Part shown: piece by piece, positions 31,701-39,731 of the stretch
How the letters are laid out: every line of letters starts with the position of its first letter
Position numbering within the stretch: position 1 is the stretch's first letter
NCBI GenBank assembly: GCA_023388635.1
Contig: JAEWFW010000012.1
Span: 1-64,000 of the forward strand
DNA: 64,000 bases
Source of the DNA: Bacillota bacterium
GTDB lineage: Bacteria; Bacillota; Bacilli; Desulfuribacillales; Desulfuribacillaceae
Direction of reading: 5' to 3'
Program-made: the position numbers and the translations under genes
Notes under the pieces: generated by a model
Seen by the model: only the letters and a program-made list of their open reading frames with translations
Told to the model about the DNA's origin: nothing
Databases searched by the model: none

Positions 31701-32885
31701 TTAATATAGCATCTGCAGCGCTCTTTCTGTATTGACTAACCCCATTCCTTGCATAACACGCTCTACACCAGGTAGTTTCGTCGCTGTCGATTGGATGATT
31801 TGCTTAATTTGCGCGAACTGCAAGTAGGGATTGGCAGATAGCATTAAAGCAATCGTACCGCTTACGTGCGGAGTCGCCATCGAAGTGCCTTTTAAGCGTT
31901 TGGTGCCTCCATTGAGCCAGCAGGACAGAATTTCAACTCCGGGAGCGCAAATATCGACACTATTGCCGCGGCTACTGAAACTCGCCACTTCATTATCCAT
32001 TGTCGTCGCGCCTACTGTAATCGTAAACGGATACTTTCCCGGATATCCAATCTCACCATCGGGACCACTATTCCCTGCGGCTGCAACCATAATGGCGCCT
32101 CGTTCATATGCTTTAATATAAATTTCTTCTAATGAAGCATTCGTATTACTCGTTCCATAGCTCATATTCAGCAGGCGGATATTATTTTCCATGCACCATT
32201 CAACGGCTTTACCAATATCGGATAACAGAGCCTTCCCATGTTTATCAAATGCTTTGACCGGATATATCTCGATATCGGGTGCGACACCAATCAGCTTGCC
32301 TTTACCACCGCACGCTCCCAAGGTTCCAGCGACATGAGTTCCATGCCCGTTATCGTCATTCGGCAATTGGCTGGGATCGAGGATGTTGATTCCTCGCCGT
32401 AAATTCGGAACTAACATCGGATGGGTCAGATCGACTCCTGTATCAATCACAGCCGCCTTTATGCCTGCTCCATTGAAATAATTCCAAACGGGTGGCGCCT
32501 GAACTCGTTCAACACCCCAGGGGATAATCGTGCGGTCTGTCATCGGTCTCTGTAAAATTGTTCTTATATGCGGCAGAGGTTTGATTTTTATCTCAATATC
32601 ATCATCGACTCTTAATACATTGGGATCCCTGAGAATCTCTCTCGTATTGCAATTCCCATACAATTCGCAGGAGATCGCTTTGATACTGGGCAATGCATGA
32701 ACTGGGCGGACTCCTTTACCTTGTAAGTATGCGACACTTTTTTGAATGACTTGCTCTTTATTCCAGTTTTTAAAAACGACTATTTTTCTTTTTCCACTTC
32801 CGCTTGCCTTTGTATATTTGCGCGATTTACATGTTGCTGCTAAGAATACTAATACTGCCAGCGGAATATGAAAGCGAGATTTCAT
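31701..32885 (-). CDS. Subtilisin-family (S8) serine protease
   Basis: About 394 residues with an N-terminal membrane segment (IPLAVLVFLAAT), a propeptide-like region with two Cys (SCELYGNC), and a subtilase domain with the catalytic Asp in VIDTGVDLTHP, His in GHGTHVAGT, oxyanion Asn in VAAAGNSGPDG and Ser in GTSMATPHVSG. All catalytic residues are intact. Family members near coat genes process spore or germination proteins (compare CspB, YabG context), but that role is inferred. ATG 32885 follows GGAGTG and replaces the frame start at 32924. Divergent from the paralogue gene with only 37 bases between starts. Confidence 0.88.
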   Translation of the reverse strand: MKSRFHIPLAVLVFLAATCKSRKYTKASGSGKRKIVVFKNWNKEQVIQKSVAYLQGKGVRPVHALPSIKAISCELYGNCNTREILRDPNVLRVDDDIEIKIKPLPHIRTILQRPMTDRTIIPWGVERVQAPPVWNYFNGAGIKAAVIDTGVDLTHPMLVPNLRRGINILDPSQLPNDDNGHGTHVAGTLGACGGKGKLIGVAPDIEIYPVKAFDKHGKALLSDIGKAVEWCMENNIRLLNMSYGTSNTNASLEEIYIKAYERGAIMVAAAGNSGPDGEIGYPGKYPFTITVGATTMDNEVASFSSRGNSVDICAPGVEILSCWLNGGTKRLKGTSMATPHVSGTIALMLSANPYLQFAQIKQIIQSTATKLPGVERVMQGMGLVNTERALQMLY

Positions 32886-32922
32886 AAAAATCACTCCAAT
32901 AACTTGTAGAGAAGGTGATACC

Positions 32923-33420
32923 ATGAGAACAATACGCAGACAACTGTCTTTCCCTTCCCCCGAATATCATAGAGCCGCAGCAGACAAGGAACGAAATGCA
33001 GCCGGTTACATTCATGAAGCCGATGTATCGACAAATTCTGAACTTTTGAGTATAGGTTCATTCCACGCTATGACCAAAAATGCTCTTTCGACATTGCACA
33101 CGGTAGATAAATCGCTCGATTTAGTAGTAAAAACAATGAATGTCTTTGATAGTTATCGCATCAGTTTATCTGCCTTATCTGGGAATGGCGCTGCTCCAGG
33201 TATAATGGGATTTGCGAGATTACTCATTGATTTCGTCAGAAAAATCGATTTCAATCAATTGAACCAGATCATCAGCGTTGTACAGAACCCTATGTTTATG
33301 AATTTGCTGACGTCGGGATTCCAATTTGATGAGACTGATGAGACAAATGAGACAGACGAGACAAAGGAAGCGAGCAAAGACAAAAAATCATCAGCTAGTA
33401 GTAAAAAGAATCAAAAGTAG
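32923..33420 (+). CDS. Unknown protein, paralogue A of a spore-cluster pair
   Basis: A 165-residue protein with a charged N-terminus, a conserved helical core HAMTKNALSTLHTVDKSLDL with VVKTMNVFDSYRI, and a Lys/Thr/Glu-rich tail containing DETNETDETKE repeats. The core aligns with the 139-residue protein encoded about 1.1 kb downstream (HTMTKDLLNTLTTVEKSLDM). No known domain is recognised. The position in a group of spore-type genes suggests a coat or cortex role. Start supported by GAAGGTGAT. Confidence 0.65.
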   Translation: MRTIRRQLSFPSPEYHRAAADKERNAAGYIHEADVSTNSELLSIGSFHAMTKNALSTLHTVDKSLDLVVKTMNVFDSYRISLSALSGNGAAPGIMGFARLLIDFVRKIDFNQLNQIISVVQNPMFMNLLTSGFQFDETDETNETDETKEASKDKKSSASSKKNQK

Positions 33421-33447
33421 CAAGATGTATAAGACGAGAATGTTCAT
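33391..33447 (-). CDS. Possible 18-residue hydrophobic peptide, antisense to paralogue A
   Basis: A very short reverse frame, MNILVLYILLLLILFTTS, preceded by AAGGAGG at a 9-base distance. It resembles the other hydrophobic micro-proteins in this cluster. It overlaps the 3' end of the gene on the other strand by 30 bases. Supported only by the strong binding site. Confidence 0.28.
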   Translation of the reverse strand: MNILVLYILLLLILFTTS

Positions 33448-33590
33448 TATGATTTTCCTCCTTGGTCTTTTGTCTTTTAGGATGTTTAATGCATTATATT
33501 GAGTGATCACCCAAATGGACTGTGTGAATATCCCGTATAAACAAAATGGGCTAATGTAAAATACTCCGGGGAATTTAGGCAGAAAAAATA

Positions 33591-33607
33591 GGCTAGCATC
33601 GCTAGCC
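33591..33607 (-). terminator. Terminator of the 27-residue peptide gene
   Basis: GGCTAGC / GCTAGCC hairpin with a 3-base loop, followed on the reverse strand by TATTTTTT. Confidence 0.75.
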
Positions 33608-33648
33608 TCCGACTGATCCTTTGCTTCCTTTTCCCCTATGCCAATTTA

Positions 33649-33732
33649 CTAGCAATCATTGTTGCAAGCTATGATCACTAACAAGATGAACAATACCAAA
33701 ACTAATGCACAATTATCTCTGAACCAACTCAT
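33649..33732 (-). CDS. 27-residue YjcZ-like membrane micro-protein
   Basis: The peptide begins MSWFRDNCALVLVLFILLV and ends ACNNDC: one hydrophobic helix bounded by cysteines, like the tiny YjcZ-type sporulation proteins. AGGAGGTGATAGT gives an ideal binding site. It has a close paralogue at 34559-34636. It lies 39 bases after the 41-residue peptide gene and is followed by a terminator, so the two probably form one transcript. Too short for ordinary gene finding. Confidence 0.75.
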   Translation of the reverse strand: MSWFRDNCALVLVLFILLVIIACNNDC

Positions 33733-33771
33733 ACTATCACCTCCTATTTGACGTTTCGTAAAAACTATTTT

Positions 33772-33897
33772 TTAGAACCCTTGGAAGATAAACAAGAAGA
33801 AGATGATGATCAAAATGATCCAAATCCAGCTACTTCCTCCCCAGCCGCCACAACCGCAATTGTTTCTTCCACAGTTAGCGATATTTGCAGTACCCAT
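33772..33897 (-). CDS. 41-residue Gly/Cys-rich membrane micro-protein
   Basis: The peptide has a Cys/Gly head (NCGRNNCGCGGWGGSS) and a hydrophobic tail (WIWIILIIIFFLFIFQGF), a layout seen in small coat-associated proteins of Bacilli. AAGGAGGT lies 9 bases upstream of the ATG. A sigma-K-like promoter sits 33 bases further upstream. The plus-strand frame over the same bases is a shadow. Confidence 0.7.
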   Translation of the reverse strand: MGTANIANCGRNNCGCGGWGGSSWIWIILIIIFFLFIFQGF

Positions 33898-33929
33898 GAT
33901 GAGATGACCTCCTTTTTGTTCATTCGATT

Positions 33930-33957
33930 TATTCTATGGCACAAAGCTCAAACGTGT
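33930..33957 (-). promoter_or_regulatory. Sigma-K-like promoter for the 41- and 27-residue peptide genes
   Basis: On the reverse strand, ACA, a 16-base spacer and CATAGAATA match the sigma-K consensus (AC, N16-17, CATAnnnTA), implying late mother-cell expression. Confidence 0.55.
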
Positions 33958-34007
33958 AATCCACATATGCCTATAATAAAAACCCATTTTCTAAGCTGCA
34001 TTCATGC

Positions 34008-34034
34008 ACCATCCATCTGAAAATGCATAGGCTA
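34008..34034 (+). promoter_or_regulatory. Sigma-K-like promoter for paralogue B
   Basis: AC at 34008, a 16-base spacer, and CATAGGCTA at 34026-34034, 40 bases before the ATG. Same -10 pattern as the divergent peptide promoter 70 bases away. Confidence 0.5.
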
Positions 34035-34073
34035 TAACAAAATATCCTTACTCCCAATAAAGAAGGTGAAACA

Positions 34074-34493
34074 ATGAAGAATACAAAATTAGTTTTGCGC
34101 ACAATTGAAACACCGGAGGAAAATAATAAACCCGCCCGCATCAACCAATCGGAACAACGGAAACCTGCAAAATCGAACCGTCCTAGCAAACAGAAGAGTA
34201 GCAGAAGCCGTTCACGTCAATCGGAAAAATCTCGGGATCAGACTCCTTCGACCCCTGACAACATGTCAATCAAACACGTACACACTATGACAAAGGATTT
34301 GTTAAACACATTGACGACTGTGGAAAAATCTCTCGACATGGTGACTAAAATTGCCGGTGTCATGAACCAGTACGACATCAATCCATCCAAATTAAACATA
34401 GGAAATGCCTATCAATTCTTGAAAACAATCGATCCTGCGCAACTAGAGAATCTACTTCGTTTAATTCCGCAGCAGAGTAATAAAAGTGAATAA
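34074..34493 (+). CDS. Unknown protein, paralogue B of a spore-cluster pair
   Basis: A 139-residue protein: a strongly basic, Lys/Arg/Ser-rich N-terminal half (KSNRPSKQKSSRSRSRQ) and a helical C-terminal core HTMTKDLLNTLTTVEKSLDM with YDINPSKLN. The core is shared with paralogue A, while the heads and tails differ. The basic head could bind DNA or acidic polymers. No known family. Start supported by GAAGGTGAAAC, and a sigma-K-like promoter lies upstream. Confidence 0.65.
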   Translation: MKNTKLVLRTIETPEENNKPARINQSEQRKPAKSNRPSKQKSSRSRSRQSEKSRDQTPSTPDNMSIKHVHTMTKDLLNTLTTVEKSLDMVTKIAGVMNQYDINPSKLNIGNAYQFLKTIDPAQLENLLRLIPQQSNKSE

Positions 34494-34558
34494 CGGAATC
34501 CCTTGTGTTCGTTATTCAATTCACTATAGGGGAATGCGGCTCCGTTTCTTTATCGTTT

Positions 34559-34636
34559 TTAGTTGCAGCCTAAAAGAAGCACCAACAAAATGAACAATAC
34601 TAGAACGATGCAGCAATTATCTTGAAACCACGACAT
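34559..34636 (-). CDS. 25-residue YjcZ-like membrane micro-protein
   Basis: Begins MSWFQDNCCIVLVLFILLV and ends GCN. The first 19 residues differ from the 27-residue peptide at only three positions, so the two are paralogues. GAGAGGGG precedes the ATG by about 9 bases. CATAAGATA lies about 60 bases upstream as a sigma-K-like -10 box. Confidence 0.72.
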   Translation of the reverse strand: MSWFQDNCCIVLVLFILLVLLLGCN

Positions 34637-34697
34637 ACTCTCAGCCCCTCTCCGATTTTTGAATTCATTGAGCATAATCTTTTGCCCTTTCTCGTTC

Positions 34698-34706
34698 TAT
34701 CTTATG
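34698..34706 (-). promoter_or_regulatory. Sigma-K-like -10 element for the 25-residue peptide gene
   Basis: CATAAGATA on the reverse strand fits CATAnnnTA. The -35 AC is not seen at the expected distance, so the call is weak. Confidence 0.35.
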
Positions 34707-34770
34707 GCTGGGGAGCATAAATGGGGATAAACAATTGCCCATTTAGCTCGCCCATTTTCGTACAAAAAAA

Positions 34771-34804
34771 CAGAGGCAATCAGGACTTCCCTGATATGCC
34801 TCTG
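34771..34804. terminator. Bidirectional terminator
   Basis: Hairpin CAGAGGCAATCAGG / CCTGATATGCCTCTG with TCTTTTT on the plus side and seven T on the reverse side. It serves the 91-residue gene at 34856 (reverse strand) and possibly read-through from paralogue B. Confidence 0.75.
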
Positions 34805-34855
34805 TCTTTTTGAATTTGCCAGATTCGTAGCTTTTTGAAGTGAGTTATGCCGCAC

Positions 34856-35131
34856 TTATGGCTTGTTCTTTTTTATATTAGAAATAACTTTGTTCATAGA
34901 ATTGGGGTCTTTAGGATCAAACTTCTGCTGTTGCAGCATTTTTACCACTTGGTTAATCTTTTTGTCATCAGCAGGTAAATTTGCCATATTCGCCAACATC
35001 TTGAGTGTCCGTTTCAATTCTTGTTCATTCTTCAATGTCTCGGGACCGATGTTCTTTGCCATCCCTTTCAGTTGGTCACCGTGTTTTGAGAGAAATTTAT
35101 TCAATTTTTCGTCTTCGAAAATATTACTCAC
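34856..35131 (-). CDS. Small helical protein, unknown
   Basis: About 91 residues, highly charged and helical (DEKLNKFLSKHGDQLKGMAK, then KKINQVVKMLQQQKFDPKDP). No named family recognised. GTG 35131 is chosen as start since AAAGGGTGAG lies 4 bases upstream; the frame otherwise extends to 35155. It is at the edge of the spore-type cluster and separated from the M20 peptidase by about 65 bases. Confidence 0.55.
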   Translation of the reverse strand: MSNIFEDEKLNKFLSKHGDQLKGMAKNIGPETLKNEQELKRTLKMLANMANLPADDKKINQVVKMLQQQKFDPKDPNSMNKVISNIKKNKP

Positions 35132-35196
35132 ACAACTCACCCTTTCTCGGATCATTACACTATATAATGTATGATCGGTGCCTTGTGTAAGTTAGC

Positions 35197-36387
35197 CTAT
35201 TTTTCGCTATACGTCTGTAAAATGCTCAAAAATGCCTGCAAACCGAGCGACAACGCCCGCTCATCAATATCGAACATTGGGTGGTGATGTGGATAGCTGC
35301 AATTTGTCTGATCGTTACCGGCACCATTGTTACCGGCACCGATAAAGAAATACACGCCGGGGATCTGCTGCTGATAATAGGCGAAATCTTCCCCTCCCAT
35401 GACCGGCTCCACTGGAAATATAGCTTGTTCACCAAAACTTTCAACGAGTATCTCGCGCACTTTTTCTGTCTCTTGCGGATGATTGATAACGGGCGGATAT
35501 CCATCAATATACTGCAAATCACATGTTGCGCCATGCATACCGCAGGTCGAATGGATAATTGTTTCCATACGCTTTTTCACTGACAAACGTATCTGCTCAT
35601 TAAATGTTCGCACCGTTCCGGTCAATGTCGCCTTATCTGCGATAACATTGAAGTTCGTCCCCGCATGTAAAGATCCTATGGTGACAACGACCGGCTCCAA
35701 TGGGTCCACATTGCGGCTGGCAATCGTCTGCAAGTTCTGCACGATTTCACTGGCGACGACAACAGTATCAACCGTTTGATGCGGCATTGATCCATGACCG
35801 CCACGACCTTGGATTGTCATAGTGAAACGGTCAGATGCCGCCATAAAAGCACCCTGCCGAATGCCAATGTTCCCGACAGCCAAAGGCGTCCATAGATGGG
35901 CGCCGAAAATCACATTCACATCGGACAGAACACCGGCAGCGATCATTTCCGGCGCACCCGCCGGTCCTTGTTCTTCTGAATGTTGAAAAATCAAACGGAT
36001 CGACTTACGCAGTTGCCCCTGATTTTGCAATTGCAGCAACGCCGTTGTCAAGCCGAGCAACATCGCCATATGTCCATCATGACCGCAAGCATGCATGCTG
36101 CCTGATATCTTAGAAGCATAGGAACATGCCTTTTCGTCCTGTATTGGCAATGCGTCCATGTCGGTGCGTACTGCGATTGTCTGTGAAGATTCCCCTTGAA
36201 TATACACAACAAATCCGGGAATCCCCTCATATTCTATTACGTCTGCTCCCATTTCTCTCAACCACGTTTTGAGCGTCTCAGCCGTCTGCCATTCCTGATT
36301 CGATAATTCCGGAAATTGGTGCAAATGCCTTCTCCAGCTTACCATTTGCTGATACAGTGATTCATCCACCAGCTCTTTCCACTCCAT
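35197..36387 (-). CDS. M20-family amidohydrolase/carboxypeptidase
   Basis: A 396-residue zinc enzyme of the IAP/HipO type: HLHQFPELSNQE start, metal ligands in SGSMHACGHDGHMAML, catalytic HSEEQGPAGAPEMIAAG, dimerisation domain with RGGHGSMPHQTVD, and the final ligand near SYPHHHPMFDIDERAL. Such enzymes hydrolyse N-acyl amino acids or N-acetyl-diaminopimelate-like substrates in the cytoplasm; the exact substrate is open. Start supported by GGAGGGG. It follows the radical SAM gene on the same strand by about 40 bases. Confidence 0.87.
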   Translation of the reverse strand: MEWKELVDESLYQQMVSWRRHLHQFPELSNQEWQTAETLKTWLREMGADVIEYEGIPGFVVYIQGESSQTIAVRTDMDALPIQDEKACSYASKISGSMHACGHDGHMAMLLGLTTALLQLQNQGQLRKSIRLIFQHSEEQGPAGAPEMIAAGVLSDVNVIFGAHLWTPLAVGNIGIRQGAFMAASDRFTMTIQGRGGHGSMPHQTVDTVVVASEIVQNLQTIASRNVDPLEPVVVTIGSLHAGTNFNVIADKATLTGTVRTFNEQIRLSVKKRMETIIHSTCGMHGATCDLQYIDGYPPVINHPQETEKVREILVESFGEQAIFPVEPVMGGEDFAYYQQQIPGVYFFIGAGNNGAGNDQTNCSYPHHHPMFDIDERALSLGLQAFLSILQTYSEK

Positions 36388-36428
36388 CTGCCCATTTCCC
36401 CTCCCTAGACTCTTTATCGTATACTAAT

Positions 36429-38252
36429 CTATATTATGCATTGAACAGCATGATGTCTTGTGATATCATGCCAATCCGCCCGGCGAAATTGCAACGGATC
36501 ATCGTGGTAAACGAACAGATACCATGATTCGCGTTCCGAGTGATCTCCGAGAATGTCATATTTAAATACTTCGATACGCACATGCTGCGTCAAATTTCGC
36601 ATATTGAGATGTCTGTATTGAGAGAAATACTCTACCTGCAATTCTACATCGGAAAGCAGCATTTGCTTATGCTTTTTATAATCATCCGGCTGGTATTCCC
36701 GCAAACATTCCGGCAGTCTGCCATGGGGACCTAAGCGCGTAAAATCAAAACGCATGATCTCTACGAATCTGTCTATACGCTCCTCATCTACCAATCTATC
36801 GCAAGCAAAATCAAATATATATTGATACATGACAGATTGACTGTGAGCACGCCCATAAAATCCCCTCTGCTTGCAAAATACAGCCATCTGCTCGTAAAAA
36901 TCAAACGGTTGATACCCCAATTGATCGATCAAAAAGCGCAAAGACATGTCAAATTGATGGGAGTTGTAATAATGGTCGAGCAAGTGCTCAATTTCTTTTA
37001 ATTGAATGATTTCCTCGTACTGTAAGCTATCACACGCCATCACCTCATACGGCGCTTCATCACTATATACATAACGATATTCCTGTTCGCGTCTTCTCAG
37101 TCCCGAGCCTTTTAAAAGTTTAAGAAAGCCCATCTGCAATTGATCCGGCTGCATTTGATATACTTCATTAAATGAGCGGGCGAATGTGCGATAGTCTTCA
37201 TTGGGCAGTCCGACGATCAAATCGAGATGTTGATGAATGTTGCCGCCATTCCGTATGCCGGCAACGGCTTTTTTCAATTGATGCAGATTGGTGCGGCGTT
37301 GAATTTCACTCAACGTATCTTCATGGGTCGATTGTACGCCGATTTCGAATTGAAACAGCCCATGGGGTACCGTATGTAAAAATGCGATCATTTCCTCTGT
37401 CAGCAAATCGGCGGAAATTTCAAAATGAAAATTTGTCTTGCCCTGGTGATGCTCGACAATCCACTCAAATATCTCCATGGCAAACCGCGGCGCGCAATTA
37501 AATGTCCGGTCGACAAACTTGACTTGCTTCACACCGGCGTTAATAAAGCGCAGCAAGTCTTCCTTTACGCGCTCCAACGGAAAGAAACGCACACCTCTTT
37601 CATTCGATGACAGGCAATACTGGCAGGAATAAGGACATCCTCTTGATGCCTCATAATAAATAATCCGATGGGCGAATTGTTCCGCATCAAAATCATCTGC
37701 ATAGGCAGACGGCACATTAGCCAGATCGTCGACACGCCCCTGTTGCGTTGCTTCAACTATCTTACCGTCACTAGCATCTGAATCGCGATAACTAATATTC
37801 TTGACACCCGCAGGCATCTTGCGCTGCTCGGAAGCGAGCATACTGACTAGTTCCGCAAATGCTTGCTCCCCTTCTCCGCAAACGATAAAATCAATTTCCG
37901 GGTATTGCCGCATGCAGTCTGCCGAATCGAAGCTCACCTCCGGTCCTCCGAGGATCAGCTTGACACCAGGCATGACCTTCTTCAAATTGCGTATGATCTT
38001 TTTCACATGTTCAATATTCCATATATAGCATGAAAAGCCGATGATATCGGCTTTCTCTTCATATATATCAGCGACTATATGAGCAACCTGCTGGTTAATC
38101 GTATATTCTTTTCGACAAAATTCGACGGGGTAAGTATGCTGATAATGCTCTACATAGTACGCTTCCAGATATCGCAGTGCCAGATTGCTGTGAATATATT
38201 TGGCATCCATCGATACCAGCAGCACTTTATAAATTGGTTTGTATTGGCTCAT
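36429..38252 (-). CDS. B12-binding radical SAM protein with DUF4080
   Basis: About 607 residues in three parts. First is a cobalamin-binding-like Rossmann domain (VLLVSMDAKYIHSNLALRYL, ADIIGFSCYIWNIE, LILGGPEVSF). Next is a radical SAM barrel with the cluster motif SRGCPYSCQYCLSS. Last is a C-terminal DUF4080 region with many aromatic residues. It should use SAM and a 4Fe-4S cluster for a methyl transfer or similar radical reaction; the substrate is unknown. Start supported by GGGGAT. No biosynthetic cluster surrounds it. Confidence 0.86.
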   Translation of the reverse strand: MSQYKPIYKVLLVSMDAKYIHSNLALRYLEAYYVEHYQHTYPVEFCRKEYTINQQVAHIVADIYEEKADIIGFSCYIWNIEHVKKIIRNLKKVMPGVKLILGGPEVSFDSADCMRQYPEIDFIVCGEGEQAFAELVSMLASEQRKMPAGVKNISYRDSDASDGKIVEATQQGRVDDLANVPSAYADDFDAEQFAHRIIYYEASRGCPYSCQYCLSSNERGVRFFPLERVKEDLLRFINAGVKQVKFVDRTFNCAPRFAMEIFEWIVEHHQGKTNFHFEISADLLTEEMIAFLHTVPHGLFQFEIGVQSTHEDTLSEIQRRTNLHQLKKAVAGIRNGGNIHQHLDLIVGLPNEDYRTFARSFNEVYQMQPDQLQMGFLKLLKGSGLRRREQEYRYVYSDEAPYEVMACDSLQYEEIIQLKEIEHLLDHYYNSHQFDMSLRFLIDQLGYQPFDFYEQMAVFCKQRGFYGRAHSQSVMYQYIFDFACDRLVDEERIDRFVEIMRFDFTRLGPHGRLPECLREYQPDDYKKHKQMLLSDVELQVEYFSQYRHLNMRNLTQHVRIEVFKYDILGDHSERESWYLFVYHDDPLQFRRADWHDITRHHAVQCII

Positions 38253-38311
38253 TTTGTATCCCCATTCATCCCATACTCATTTCATACTCACACTTCATAC
38301 CCACTTTGATA

Positions 38312-39679
38312 CTAATACATGATTTTTGTCCGACCTAAAAGCATATTAGCAGCTTTTTTCCCCACGACGATAGCTCCCTCGACCGTCGGCCAATTGAGAT
38401 AATCGCCACAAAACACCAGACCGGAATTGATGTTCTTCCATTGCTCAATCTGAAATTCTAATATTTCCTTGGCTTTTCCCGGGTATGTACACGGTACTGC
38501 ATCAATCCAGTTATACAATTTGCTCCAAACCACATACCGACGATAGGTAGGAAATATTTTCTCTAACTCCGTCAGAATCGCGTCTTTCTGCTCTGCCTCG
38601 GAGTACCGCATAATCTCCTGAGCAAACCCTCGATGCAAGTGAATATTATGTAGACCAAAGCCTTCCGGGGCATGCTGCGCACATTTTTCATGTTCGAAAC
38701 ATATACTAGAGATTCGCGGTGATTCGCTGACGGGTATAATCATGCAATAGGCTTGCGCATCAATCCGCCGACTGTATCCCGTGATAAAGGCGAATGTCGA
38801 AAAATATTTCTGTTTCTGCAAAAACTGCCTTTGTTTATCTGTAATTACGCTGCGATTTGCGAGCAATTCCAATGCCTGATGCGCCAATGTCGCAATCACG
38901 ACCTGTTTCGATTTCCATACCTTCCGTATTCCTCGTCCGTCATCGGTATGCACTTCCCACCCATGTTCCACTCGAACGACATTGACTGCTTTTTTCTGAA
39001 ATTTCACATTGACACGCGAAGCCAATTCATCCGTTAGAAGTTGTATCCCACTTCGCAATGTATATAGTTTACTATCCTTTAATTTTTTTGACAATACGGC
39101 GAGTAGCGGGAAGCTCGTTTCCGACGGATACGCAAAAAACACCGTCGATAAAAATGGGGAAATAAAATTCTGTAAGATACGCGAATTTAATTTACGCAGA
39201 GCGTATTCTTCTACGGAACAGCAATCAATCGCGATACTACGCTCAATTTCTTGGATCGACAACATTTTCCGGTATTTAATCACATCTGCCAAAAGCCGCA
39301 GCAACAGTAAGCGATCTTTGACTGTCAGCCACGGAGGATTCATACGTGACCACAAAGAATCGATGTTATGCATTTTGAACTTGTGATTGTTCCGCATCCA
39401 CATGACATCCTTAAACCGTTCCAAATGATCTTTAATGCCCAAATCGCGTATGAGCTGCAAGGTCTCATCAAAATATTCCGTGATCAACTGTGTGCCGACA
39501 TCATAAGTGAAAGCTCCTTCATGATCGGTAAAAATGCGTCCTCCCGTGCGGTTGGCAGCCTCCAAGACCACTACATTGTTCCCACTTTTCGTAAGTTCAT
39601 AAGCGGCAGTTAACCCCGATACTCCTGCACCGATGACAATCGTATCATACATTGTATCTGGAATATTCATTTGCTCCAT
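38312..39679 (-). CDS. FAD-dependent amine oxidase/protoporphyrinogen-oxidase-like protein
   Basis: A 455-residue flavoprotein: the dinucleotide-binding TIVIGAGVSGLTAAYELTKS, VVVLEAANRTGGRIFT, and a C-terminal SGLVFCGDYLNWPTVEGAIV closing motif of the amine-oxidase/PPOX superfamily. Length and sequence fit HemG/PPOX-like desaturases, but no heme genes are nearby, so the substrate remains open. ATG 39679 follows GGGAG. It is 52 bases downstream of the metallophosphatase gene. Confidence 0.8.
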   Translation of the reverse strand: MEQMNIPDTMYDTIVIGAGVSGLTAAYELTKSGNNVVVLEAANRTGGRIFTDHEGAFTYDVGTQLITEYFDETLQLIRDLGIKDHLERFKDVMWMRNNHKFKMHNIDSLWSRMNPPWLTVKDRLLLLRLLADVIKYRKMLSIQEIERSIAIDCCSVEEYALRKLNSRILQNFISPFLSTVFFAYPSETSFPLLAVLSKKLKDSKLYTLRSGIQLLTDELASRVNVKFQKKAVNVVRVEHGWEVHTDDGRGIRKVWKSKQVVIATLAHQALELLANRSVITDKQRQFLQKQKYFSTFAFITGYSRRIDAQAYCMIIPVSESPRISSICFEHEKCAQHAPEGFGLHNIHLHRGFAQEIMRYSEAEQKDAILTELEKIFPTYRRYVVWSKLYNWIDAVPCTYPGKAKEILEFQIEQWKNINSGLVFCGDYLNWPTVEGAIVVGKKAANMLLGRTKIMY

Positions 39680-39731
39680 GGTAATCTCCCGTCTGCAATC
39701 ATTTGCTTAAAATTCATTTTATAAGCTACCT

